Source: Owenia fusiformis (Eukaryota > Annelida > Polychaeta > Sabellida > Oweniidae). Taken from it: 64,000 nucleotides of DNA. The notes under the pieces are model-generated. The model saw nothing but the letters and a program-made list of their open reading frames with translations. It was not told the origin of the DNA and did not search any database. The position numbers and the translations under genes were made by a program. This document shows positions 1 to 10,968 of the stretch, piece after piece (the stretch's first letter is position 1; every line of letters begins with the position of its first letter). The stretch lies in the NCBI GenBank assembly GCA_903813345.2, contig CAIIXF020000004.1:26909985-26973984 (forward strand). The letters run 5' to 3'.

Positions 1-66
1 AACGCCTTTGGTACCTCTTAACAGTGTTCCACTTGGGATGTATTCTACATCTATAGAGGTTCATTA
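1..66. repeat. Partial left inverted repeat of the Tigger-like element
   Basis: It matches the reverse complement of about 5760-5850. The outermost CAGTAAAACC segment lies outside the window. Confidence 0.5.
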
Positions 67-229
67 AAGGACAACTGAAATAGCTTTTCTCAACTTGCAG
101 CTACATAAATGCGGTTTTCTCCATTGTAAGCCCAACATAGAGTTCTTGCGATAGTCATTATAAAAAAATAAATGTTAGATAACTGCTAACACTCATAGAA
201 AACGAAATAAAACTAACTGATCAATCAAA

Positions 230-440
230 TTGGCCCCCACGTGATTAGTAACGTCATATATAAAATATAACTTTAGTTTATTGGTTCCTTAGTAATCACA
301 ACGTCACGGCAACCTTAGGGTTGTTCTGTAAACAAATAACAAAACATTTTGGCATGATGACGTTATGATCTAATGGACCAAAATGGGCCACGTGGGGACC
401 AGAGTGAGAGATCACGTGGGTGCCAATAACGTCACAACCA
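230..440. promoter_or_regulatory. Cluster of E-box and CRE-like motifs
   Basis: CACGTG occurs at about 239, 391 and 414. Each lies within about 45 bp of an ACGTCA or TGACGT motif (about 251, 359, 430). CCCACGTGAT at the left and ATCACGTGGG at the right are inverted relative to each other. The cluster lies inside the left arm of the Tigger-like element, so it may be an element promoter or chance. No transcript start is identified. Confidence 0.2.
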
Positions 441-584
441 ATTCGAATATTGCTTATTAAGCACCTATATATATAGTTTTCAAACTACTGATGAGAAAAC
501 ATGTCCAAATACATTTATCAAAAAATCATATTGATTCCTTTAGGTTAAAAATACCATTTCATATCTGCTTTAAACATTTAGTTA

Positions 585-715
585 GATGGTCTTGGGACTA
601 TGAAAAGTGTTCCCCTTACAGAGGTGTTCCAATTCTAGAGGTTAATTGAACATTAAGTCAGTTGGGTATTGGGACTCCGAAAAGTGCTCCACTTCTAGAG
701 GTGTTCCACTTACAG
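585..715. repeat. Subterminal repeat of the Tigger-like element
   Basis: Two successive units of the type TTGGGACT..GAAAAGTG(T/C)TCC..AGAGGTGTTCCA are present. They match the reverse complement of two units at about 5640-5720 at the right end. The sequence from 716 to 1099 that follows is AT-rich with nothing recognisable. Confidence 0.5.
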
Positions 716-1099
716 TTTTCTGTTGGATTACCTCCTTATTCAAAATGCATCATTTTTCTGTTGGATTATTAAGACAGTAATGCTAATTTCATTCTTTAAT
801 GTCACTGAATTTCTTCAAATTATACAAAAAATATATTTGGTGGATCAAGATGATTAAGACGGTAACTTTCAAAGAAAATTAAACAAAAGTCCGGGAAACA
901 TTATTTCACAATAATTATAGTAAAATGTGTATTTTAATGGCTAATTTTTAACCTATAAATTCTGCTATAATGTGTAAATATCAACATTAGAAATATTACC
1001 TGTATTACAAATCATTCTAATTGGAAATTGTAATCATAAAATAAATTACAATTAAGCAACACAGCTTTACGCTAAAAGTGGCATTACCTCTGATATTTC

Positions 1100-1635
1100 C
1101 ATGACAATGTTACACTGCTGATGACGAACCAAATATATAAGTTCTGAAAATACCAAAATTCGGACAAAATTGCTTGAGCATATGAAGTAATGTATTCAAA
1201 TCCCTATTTGCACATCAAATTACAAAATTCTAATCCATGACAATGTTACACTGCTATGATGAACAAAATATATAAGTTCTGAAAATACCAAAATTCGGAA
1301 AAAGTTTCTTAAGCATATGAAGTAATGTATTCAACCCATTTGCACATCAAATTACAAAATTCTAATCCATGACAATGTTACACTGCTATGATAAACAAAA
1401 TATATAAGTTCTGAAAATACCAAAATTTGGACAAAATTGCTTGAACATATGAAGTAATGTATTCAAACCCCCATTTGCACCTCAAACTACAAAATTCTAA
1501 TCCATGACAATGTTACACTGCTGATGACGAACAAAATATATAAGTTCTGAAAATACCAAAATTTGGACAAAATTGCTTGAGCATATGAAGTAATATATTC
1601 AAATCCCAATTTGCACATCAAATTACAATTTGAAG
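1100..1635. repeat. Tandem repeat, about 135-bp unit, 4 copies
   Basis: CATGACAATGTTACACTGCT recurs at 1100, 1236, 1368 and 1503. Each copy is followed by AAAATATATAAGTTCTGAAAA and GCATATGAAGTAAT. Copies differ by small indels. A CTGATGACGAAC stretch recalls a hammerhead core but has no stem II. Confidence 0.8.
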
Positions 1636-2553
1636 TAATTTACATGAAACCCCTGGATATCAAACATCATTACTGGTTTCACTTTTTTTCGAATATTTTA
1701 GACTTGAAAAAGACAGCCTCACAATTTAAAAAAAAAATGAGTTCTTTCTTTCATTCAATGCTCTTCACAACATTGTATTGGACTATTTTGTGAGATATTG
1801 CTTGCTAGAAAATTTTATTCATGGCCAAAACCTCTTTAGTTCAAGAATGATCTTGATTTGAATAGCAAGTGATCTGGTTTAATCATTTTAGCTTTCCCTT
1901 GCACATAGATACTAGTATTCCGTAATTCCGCGGTGTGGATGGAATTTGACAAAACTTCAATTTTTTGCAGAATCCCTGATTTTCATGAAAATCACGCGGA
2001 ATTACCAGAATTTCCAGAAATTACGTATTTTACGATCTCCTACCTTTGCGGGGTATTTGAAGAGTGTCTGTTTATGTCCAACAATCAATCATTATTGAGT
2101 ACAAGTACGATTTCACCGTGAAATTCAACATTCTATCACGTTTAAATTCGCTAAAGCGAGTTCGCTAATGACGCGCAGTTCTTACCTAGAAAGTAGCTGA
2201 CTTCCGTTTCCGTTTTAAAAGATTGCAGAATTTGGACTTTTTTGAAAATTTGTGCAGAATTTCGATTTTCTCCTTGCAGAATTTGCTTTTTTTCTTGCAG
2301 AATCTTTTGCAGAATTTTGATTTTTTTCATGCAGAAAACTAGTATCTGTGCTTGCAGGGTTTTCACCAGAAAATTCTTCAACCCAGATTTTTCAAGGTAT
2401 CGCGACTACTAGGGGACTTTTTAAAACAATTTATATCCTATATGGTGTGTAATAAGTTGTAATAATAAGTGCAATATTTAATATAAGAACAACAAAAGTG
2501 AACATAGTTGTTATTATAAATGTAAGTTGGGTGCAAGCTTGTCCATAACAATC
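1636..2553. other. Non-coding AT-rich DNA with short TGCAGAAT reiterations
   Basis: No gene is supported. Between about 2222 and 2340 the motif TGCAGAAT(T) recurs about six times at irregular spacing; this is what keeps a frame open on the minus strand. Confidence 0.5.
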
Positions 2554-2975
2554 TACAGGGTGGGCCAAAAAAACGCCAGTTTTCTTCAAAATGCTATAAC
2601 ATTTTTAATTTTTGATATTAAATCATAACTTGCATACCAAATGAAACTTGAGGTTGTTATCTAGCCATGGATCATGAATTATACACTTTTACTTGAATAA
2701 AATATGTCACCAGCGTCTCACTTAATCATGTGGCCTGCCATGAAAAATAACCAAAATAACAATAATTTACAAAATGTTCCTGAGAGGTGTTTGTATACAG
2801 TGTGGGCCAAAAAAACGCCAGTTTTCTTCAGAATGCTATAACTTTTTTAATTTTTGATACAAAATCATAATTTGCATACCAAATGAAATTTGAGGTTGTT
2901 ATCTAGCCATGGATCATGAATTATTCACCTTTATTTGAATAAAATATGTCACCAGCGTCTCACTTAAAAATTGCC
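2554..2975. repeat. Direct duplication, about 251-bp period, with mariner-like end motif
   Basis: TACAGGGTGGGCCAAAAAAA at 2554 recurs as TACAGTGTGGGCCAAAAAAA at about 2806. Both are followed by CGCCAGTTTTCTTC, ATGCTATAAC and the shared tail TTGAATAAAATATGTCACCA. TACAGGGTG(N)CC is typical of mariner/Tc1 ends. Similar single ends occur near 22,925, 36,177 and 52,534. Confidence 0.7.
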
Positions 2976-2980
2976 AGCCA

Positions 2981-3235
2981 TTGAATGTGCATCATCCGAT
3001 TATAGCTGGGTATAAAAAACTAAATAATGTGAAAACAAATAAAATGAATCCCCAAGTACAACCAAACCCCTTTTTGCTAGTTAAAGATGACAACTTTATT
3101 GCAGCTGAAACTGCAGATGAGGATGATCTAAAGGATATCTTTACAGAAGCTGGAGATGAATCTGAATCTACAGAACTTTTTCATTCTGAGACAAAGAAAG
3201 CACAAACGAGGATGAATGACCCATGGTTAGAATAA
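2981..3235 (+). pseudogene. Small acidic open frame inside the Tigger-like element; possible remnant
   Basis: This is an 84-codon frame from ATG to TAA with a biased, protein-like composition: an N-terminal basic stretch, then an acidic segment (residues about 46-62) and a C-terminal end NDPWLE. I do not recognise it. Its place within a DNA transposon and its acidic tail would fit the C-terminal remnant of a transposase, because Tigger/jerky-type proteins often end in acidic tails. No catalytic DDE motif is present and nothing upstream is open. It could be chance. Confidence 0.2.
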
Positions 3236-4530
3236 TGTTCGTGTATGTAATGCTACTAATCAGTAATCCTTGGCCCACAAAGAAACCCATAGTGGTGATC
3301 AGCAAAAGCATCGGTTTATTTAGTTTCTCCTTTTAACACTGAGCAATCACACCTATCAAAGCATGTCCCGACATTCCTGCAATTGGCCGTAGAATCGTAA
3401 ATATGCCACTGTATGCCTCAAGCCTGGCTGATTTCAAAATTGCAGTGACATTTATCAAATATACAAAACCTACTGGTGTGATAAATAAGGGTTATGTACT
3501 GGGAGGTTTTGGATATGGGGTTTATCCAGAGGGAGATATGCATATCTACCTGAGGGACCGTAGGGACCGAAGGTAGATGTGCATTTTTTATTTTAAAAAT
3601 AAACCTCAAAATCAGGATACGGGATATATCTTACCAACAAATCTCCCTAAAACTCTACTTGGCATAGGATAATACTATTTATCCAAAGAATTATTTGGAA
3701 GTTCTTAGTCATAAAAATCCTTTTGGAAGCCAGGTCTCTTAGACCAGTTTATATAATGAGGTCTTAGTGTTCCTTTCATTGTTTTCAGAATGAAAACGTT
3801 CTGTAGATTCCAATTCATTTCCAACTTCAGTAAAAAAAATTTTTATTGGTTATGGGGAGGGGTACATTTGCACCCATCGCACATCACTCACTGGCATATA
3901 ACTAAACTCCACACTCAGGGTATCATTTGATCGAGTAAAGATAACTTTATCAAGACATAAACCATACGCAGTGATCAAAAGAGATTAATTACTTTTAGGA
4001 TTGATGCAAAATTGAAGAAAACCAGATCATAATAGAAGAAGAACATCACAAGAAACTTTAATCAAAACACTTTTTGAAATAAAATGTTTCCAATAATATG
4101 ATATTAGCAGGGACGTGACAATTACAACACTACAACTGGGATGTAAGAGAGCTGAAAGTAATCTTCCCTATATGCCAACATTGCGAATGTATCCATTATG
4201 ATATCGAAGACCCGAGGCATGTTTGGTGAAAATCTTTGAGTTGATATATCGCTGGTTCTAAATAAATATAATGAACACAACTCTCTTTAATACAATGATG
4301 CCTTGAAGTTATATATTATATCATCTGAAATTATTCCTTCTGATATGTTTATGTTTTGTATTTCCTTTTTACATATCTACTATCCCCAGAAGAAATAATT
4401 ATGAGATATGAAAACTGGAAAGTTCTTTCTCACATTTCTCGCATTTTAGATTATATAACTGTCATCAATTACTTTTAAAATACCCTCACCTATGCCCCCC
4501 CCCACCTTGATAGTTACCTTCATGTATTTG
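3236..4530. other. Non-coding, no recognised feature
   Basis: AT-rich interior of the Tigger-like element. I saw no long frame, repeat array or RNA gene. A run of C is present at about 4496-4503. Confidence 0.5.
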
Positions 4531-4549
4531 CACATGTTTTATGTTGTGA

Positions 4550-5545
4550 TGATGTCATATATGAATGATGTCATATATGACTTCTATATATAGCCTCCAT
4601 ATATGCATCTTCTCCATCAATGTCAGTAAAAATAATCAATCAGATTATACATTTTCTCTGACATTGATCAACCAAAATTCCTACAAAATGTCATATATGA
4701 ATGATGTCATATATGACTTCTATACATATAGCCTCCATATATGATGAACCTTCTCTATCAATGTCAGTTATCCATCATCTAATATTGAATAACTGCTTGT
4801 AAAAATAATCAATCAGATTATACATTTTCTCTGACATTGATCAACCAATTATTCCCACAAAATGTCATATATGAATGATGTCATATATGACTTCTACACA
4901 TATAGCCTCCATATACGATGAACCTTCTCTATCAATGTCAGTTAACCATCATCTAATATTGAATAACTGCTTGTAAAAATAATCAATCAGATTACACATT
5001 TTCTCTGACATTGATCAGAGAAATTATTCCCACAAAATGTCATATATGAATGATGTCATATATGACTTCTATACATAGCCTCCATATACGATGAACCTTC
5101 TCTATCAATGTCAGTTATCCATCATCTAATATTGAATAACTGCTTGTAAAAATAATCAATCAGATTATACATTTTCTCTGACATTGATCAGAGAAATTAT
5201 TCACACAAAATGTCATATATGAATGATGTCAAATATGACTTCTATACATATAGCCTCCATATACGATGAACCTTCTTTATCAATGTCAGTTAACCATCAT
5301 CTAAAATTGAATAACTGCTTGTCAAAATAATCAATCAGATTATACATTTTCTCTAAAATTGATCAACCAATTATTCCTACAAATGTCATATATGAATGAT
5401 GTCATATATGACTTCTATACATATAGCCTCCATATACGATGAACCTTCTCTATCAATGTCAGTTATCCATCATCTAATATTGAATAACTGCTTGTAAAAA
5501 TAATCAATCAGATTGCACATTTTCTATGACATTGATCAACCAATT
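4550..5545. repeat. Tandem repeat, about 174-bp unit, 6 copies, with palindromic cores
   Basis: CATATATGAATGATGTCAT recurs at about 4554, 4690, 4865, 5039, 5214 and 5386. The first interval is 136 bp; the later ones are 172-175 bp. Each unit has two copies of the self-complementary TCATATATGA separated by a few bases. Most also have ATCAATGTCAG facing CTGACATTGAT about 70 bp later, so a unit could fold on itself. Confidence 0.85.
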
Positions 5546-5639
5546 ATTCGCCCATAATCTTCCAATTTTTAATCTAACTATATCCATTCAAGATTGTCTT
5601 TAATTGCATAAATCGACTGCCTTTATATAGTACTAGTCT

Positions 5640-5872
5640 CAAGACCGACTGACTTAAATGCCAAATGAACCTCTATAAGTGGAACACCTCTCTAAGTGGA
5701 ACACTTTTCAGAGTCCCAAGACTGACTGACTTAATGCCAAATGAACCTCTATTATGTAGAACGACTTTAGGGTAAACACATCTCTTAGTGGAACACTTCC
5801 CAAGTGGAACACCTCCCAAGTAGAACATTTTTTTGAGGTACCAAAGGTATTCTTCTTAGACAGGTTTTACTG
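5640..5872. repeat. Right inverted repeat of the Tigger-like element
   Basis: It contains iterated AAGTGGAACACCTCT-like units of about 17 bp and ends in CAGGTTTTACTG, followed by TA (5873-5874). Confidence 0.65.
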
Positions 5873-7070
5873 TACCTAAAACTATTTCATGAAGCATCCA
5901 GCACAATGGTGGGAATTATATATCACACTTCCATGCATTTGAAACATTCCATATATACATGTCTAATTGCATGATATCCTAAAGATGTGACCTCAACTCT
6001 AGGATAAATCATTTTATCCCATACTTGGACGTGTGACAGGTACATAAAGCAGGTTTTTAAAAACTTATATTTTCATCAGTGGGCAGATATAGCTTTATAT
6101 CCTGCTCCAAGCACTAGTGCCCTCGGGCAGATATATTATATTCCCCTCAGGATAGTTCCAATATCCCGAACCTCATATAGGATAATCTATATGAATATTA
6201 TATTCATTCTATATTACAAGACTTTATGGTATTTGAAAAGAACCTTTAACAAAAAATGAAAGGAGTAAAGTGAAAGGTAGTACTACTCTTGGCAAGATCA
6301 TGAGGTCACCTTCACTCTTTAAATAACAGATGATTCTTTGATGTAGCCTACGTACTATGCTGAATTAAAACATATAGTCAGAGAATCACAATAAAGCATT
6401 TTTTGTTGATGGCAATCATTACATTATTCAAACCCCATAAAAAGATTGAAATCCTTATCAGCTGCTTCAACAAAATGTAAATCAATTAAAATAGTCAGAG
6501 GGATGGGTGAAAATAATATTGATACAGGGTATTAATCTAATTACAAGATTTCCATCAAAGTACATCTATCATAAAGATTCCTTTATAAAACAACAACATG
6601 GATGAGATCAAAGAACATTGTCATTGCCAGTGTTTTATGAGAATTGGTAACCATAGTAACCAGTTTTTCCACAATTAAATTAAGTCTATGGTCATTCTGG
6701 TCATTCCTCCGAATTGCTAAACCAATCTAAAACCAATTTGGAATTGAAAATCAGATCTGACATATCCTCCAATGTCTTGGAAATATCTTGTTTCTAATCT
6801 GTCTCATATGCGTCATAGACAGGTTACTGCTTAAATTACTTCGGAATTAAATCATCTGCCCATATACAGTGCATTCAAATATTAATCTTGTACTTGAATT
6901 ACTTCTAAATTACTCAGAAATGTGCTTTAGGTGTTGAAGATACAGCATGGACCAAAAATAAGGCTAATTTGGGCTAAAGGAGGGATATAGACATTTGCCT
7001 TGAATAACCACCTTATAAAAAATTTTGAAGAGCCAATACATTTACAATTACATTTACATTCATAATAAGA
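5873..7070. other. Non-coding, downstream side of the large exon
   Basis: No recognised repeat or frame. If the gene on the minus strand continues, part of this is intron or holds short exons that I could not identify. Confidence 0.4.
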
Positions 7071-7074
7071 ACAT

Positions 7075-7400
7075 TAATATTAACATTATGTTAACATATG
7101 AATGTAAGTGATAACATATAAATGTATATGTTAACATATGAATGTAAGCGATAACATATAAATGTATATGTTAACATATGAATGTAAGTGATAACATATA
7201 GATGCATATGTTAACATATGAATGTAAGTGATGACATATAAATGTATATGTTAACATATGAATGTAAGTGATAACATATAAATGTAAATGTTAACATATG
7301 AATCAAGTGATAACATATACATGTATATGTTAACATATGAATGTAAGTGATAACATATAAATGTAAATGTTAGGATATGAATGTAAATGTATACATTTGT
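7075..7400. repeat. Minisatellite, 40-bp unit, about 8 copies
   Basis: The unit is ATGTTAACATATGAATGTAA followed by GTGATAACATATAAATGTAT, repeated with few changes. It lies just downstream of the large exon in the putative intron. GTTAAC and CATATG make it partly self-complementary. Confidence 0.85.
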
Positions 7401-7593
7401 AAGTCAGGTGTGAAACAATCAAGGCAACTGGCTATTCAACATTTTCTATTATATAAGGATGTTTTCAAAGGCAAAAGTCTATATATTCTCCTTTAGCCCA
7501 AATCAACAGATTCTCTCGCCTCCCTCCCAATGCATATGGAAACTGCTATGACTATCCAAAACGTAACCAACATTTATCCCAAGAAATTAAATC

Positions 7594-7600
7594 ACTTACC
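7594..7600 (-). other. Splice donor of the large exon
   Basis: AGG followed by GTAAGT on the minus strand matches the metazoan donor consensus at six of six intron positions. The reading frame after it soon loses its compositional bias. Confidence 0.75.
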
Positions 7601-10600
7601 CTGTATGGACAACTGCAGAATATTTCAGGATTTGCATAGTTTACGTTTGCATATGAACCAAGAGTATGCCTTCGTGGGTCACAAGATCTAGTGCTGCCAC
7701 CTTTCGAACGATACACAACATTGTTTTTCGAGAATTCATTCGAGATGATCCTTTGAGATGGCTCCAATGTATTCTTAATTCTATTGGTTTGTGTTCCATT
7801 TATGTCATGTCCATATTTGGTAAACGGCATTTTGTAAAGATATTTCTCTTCCGTGCCATTTTCATATGTTTTAAGCCTAAGATGGCAAAGGCTTATACTA
7901 TTTTTACGTCTACCTTTCATCTCTTCCCATTTCAACCAAGTTTGATTTGGAATGTTGAGTGAATGTCTTTGCAATGGTTGCCTATTGCGAAACTCTCTAC
8001 ATTTATTGTCACAGTTATTTTGGTATGGACGATGACTGTGATGATTCCAAGGGATGTTTTCAGGAGTGTTTTTTGGATGATTCCAAGGGGTGTTTTCAGG
8101 GGTATTTTTAGGATGATTCCAAGGGGTGTTTTCATCTCTGTGTGGATTTCCCTTTTCATAACCGTTATTATGCATAGCTAAATCATACATTGTTTTACGT
8201 TTATGCTGAGCATGATTCAATTTTGGTGCAAGAGTGTCATTTGCATATTTTCCACAATATTTACATGTGAGATGTTTAGGCAGTTCTGAATTAATAGTGG
8301 TTTTCTTTTTACGATAAGGGACCCATCCTTCATTACTCTCAATATATTTTCTCCTTCTTTCTTCCTCATCAGATAAATTCTTAGTTTCCACAATTGATGA
8401 TTTTCTATAGGAGGTTACCTCCTTTATTGTTTCCTTTAGTTCGAATTGTTCACTTTTCATATCACTGAAAAATTCAATTCCGTTTTCAGTGATGGTCATG
8501 CTGAATATTGTTTGGTTAAAATCTCCCTTTTTGTTTTCTGTCTTTGAATTTGCTTTGTTACTGGCTGGATGAGGAATATCACATTTATGATGTGCAATGT
8601 CTTTTGAATGATCATGATCATATTTTGAATGGTTATCATCATCTTCTGAAAGGGTGTCATCATATTTTAAATGGTTATCATCATTTTTTGAATGGTTATC
8701 ATCATTCTTTAAATGTTCATCTTCAAATTTTGAAAGGTCATCATTATCATTTCGTGCAGTAATGTGTTTAGATATGCTGATTATTTTATCTTTGATTTCA
8801 GCAGAACTTAAGAAAGCTTCTTCCCTTTTCGCAACATCTGATTGAACAGATTCTACTTCATTACACCTACTTTCACTTTTATTGTCAACATTGTTCAGGT
8901 AATCAAGTGAAGTATTGTCTAGACAATTCATTGGATCATGAAATTCACCATTGACATCAATACCCCCTGTGGTATAACTTGAACTGTTCCATTCAGTCAT
9001 TATGGAAGAGTTCAATAGTTCATCAGACGACAATACAGGGGTGTTAACATTATTGGATTTATAATCCTCTTCACTTATGTGTAAGAGCTTCTGCATAATA
9101 CCAAATCTGGAATGAAAATTGATTTGTTGATCAAACGTGCTCCCATTAACAGGTGTTCTATGAAAAGCAGCTGATAAATTATTGATCACGTCGTTAAGTA
9201 TTTGTTGCGCAGTCTCCTCACTTAATTGTTCATCAGGTAAACAAGACAATTCAATGTCTTCATTGTTCCTGTTTTTAATGCCATTAGAGTGATGAGAGTC
9301 AGTGCATTTACATTGTGAAGACTTGTGTATCACCTGGGAGTTGTTATCAATCACTGCTTCCTCATTTAAATCATGCACAGGGGTACTTAATACATTTGCC
9401 TCAATTTTCAGATTTTCTGAATGAGAGGGATCCAGTGATTCATACACTGACGCTTGTTTATTCTGATCAGTCAATGTTTTATCATGTAAATTGCACATAG
9501 GGGAAAATTGATCACTTGCTTCATTGTTCAGATTTTCATCACTTGAAGAATCTGCTATTTGGCACCGAAATGATTCACAAGTAGAGGCAATATGATCAAT
9601 GCATAGATTATTGGTTCCCTTGTGTTTTTCCAAAGTTTTGACATCATTACTCCCTGTGCTACAACATAAACTAGTCCCTTTAGTCATTATGGATGAGTTC
9701 AATAATGCAGCAGATGACATTGTAGGGGTGGTAACTCCATTATCACCCGTGGGATGTGAATTAACATCAGCACTCAGAGTTTTGACATTGATATATCCTT
9801 TACCATCATCTGTCATGTTTAAAGATACTTGACGAGCAAATTCATCAGGTTTCATATTGTTATTTAAATGTGGTTGACTTGTGTCAAATATAACATCATG
9901 TTCATTGTTTGACATTGTCATGGTAACCGCGCCTCCAGTATCAAGTGGAGTATTCTGGTTCTTGTCTAAGATTTTGCATTGTGACATCAATGGACTAGAT
10001 TGTGACATCAATGAACTAGACTCTGACATCACAGAGCATTCGTATTGATTAGTACTTGGCAGGATGGTTCTATCTGATGCATCCGTATCACTAGTTGGTG
10101 TGTTTCCCTCAGACATATCGCTATATTCAATGATAGCTTCGGCGTTGCTTAAATTCAAGTCTTTTTTCGTAATTGCTTCATCAATCACCGAATCATGTTC
10201 ATAAATCATTGTATCATGCTTATTCTGCTTCAACTCATTGCTCAAAAAGTTTAATGGTTCTTTATCAATGTCACAAATATTAGACTCATCGTTTATGTCA
10301 TTGTTCATAGATTCGGTTTCATTTTCATCATACATGTTAGAATTTATATTCTGTTGAACTGTTTCATTGTTGGAAATATTTAAGGATTCATCTCTGTTAA
10401 CTTCACTATTGTCAGTGGACATGATCAAATCTGTGTATTGTTTATTTTGAATACTCACATTATTTTCTGGTATGGCTCCATTATTATTCAAAAAATGTAT
10501 ATCCATTTTAATAATTTCCAAATCATGATCAAAGTATGAGTCAGTGTGACTGGTACAAAGATGTGGTTCATACTTTCCCAGTATGGGTACTGTGCTGTTC

Positions 10601-10968
10601 TGCTTGTGTCTAAAGGTCTTATTATTACAGTCATGGACCTCACCAGGGTGTTTGACACTGTAATGATTTATACTTCTCGAGTGTACAGCATATGTGAAAT
10701 CTCTTAATTTCCCAGCATTCTTAACTATTGTATTTTCTCCAGTTACATCAGATTCTTGTGTGTATAGCAGATTTCTGGCACTTGATCTAGCTACCGTGGG
10801 TCGATCATTTTCATCAACTTTAGCCATCAAGCTCCCTGTAGTTAATTCATCAATACTTCCAACGTGATTCACTGTGTCGAAACGACCATCCATATTAGGG
10901 AATACATAATCAGCAAGTGACTCACATGAGTTTTCCCGATTAGTAGATTCGCTATGCAAAAGCGTCAT
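7600..10968 (-). CDS. Large Asn/Ser/Asp-rich coding exon, unrecognised protein with AKAP-like helix and C2H2-like motif
   Basis: An uninterrupted frame encodes 1123 residues from the first ATG to a consensus donor: the codon AGG is followed by GTAAGT at 7599-7594, so the exon ends at 7600 in phase 0 and the further 15 open codons are intron. No stop occurs for about 20 codons above the ATG, and CTGACTCAG at about 11,032-11,024 could be an acceptor, so the exon may begin upstream of this ATG. The protein is hydrophilic, with no signal peptide or membrane segment. Visible features: an internal duplication (residues about 414-446 and 643-675, both with LLNSSIMT); a helix at 587-598 matching the RII-binding pattern of kinase anchoring proteins; acidic NDDNHSK-type repeats at 750-790; a basic RRRKYIESNEGW segment; C902-X2-C905-X13-H919-X2-H922; NTPWNHPKNTPE repeats at 946-976; and basic phosphosite-like RRHT near 1099. 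Function unknown. The length, bias and splice donor make a real gene very likely. Confidence 0.8.

Larger units (their letters stand above)
1..5872. mobile_element. Decayed Tigger/pogo-like DNA element, left end outside window
   Basis: The right end reads CAGGTTTTACTG at 5861-5872 followed by TA, which is the CAGTAAAACC-type terminus of Tigger/pogo (Tc1-mariner superfamily) elements with a TA target. The reverse complement of 5650-5850 matches the start of the window: both contain CTTTGGTACCTC, then GTTCCACTTGGGA, then TAGAGGTTCATT. The left inverted repeat therefore begins a few tens of bases before position 1. Further matching material (GGTCTTGGGACT, AAAAGTGTTCC, AGAGGTGTTCCA) lies at 585-715, so either the left arm is split by an insertion at about 67-584 or the arm is internally repeated. 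No full transposase is visible, only an 84-codon open frame at 2981-3235. The interior holds three separate tandem-repeat blocks. It could also be two unrelated Tigger-like ends that happen to face each other. Confidence 0.5.

Noticed and set aside
1105-1130. Hammerhead ribozyme core (CTGATGACGAAC) in the 135-bp repeat
   Set aside because: There is no room for stem II between CTGATGA and CGAA, and two of four copies have lost the motif.
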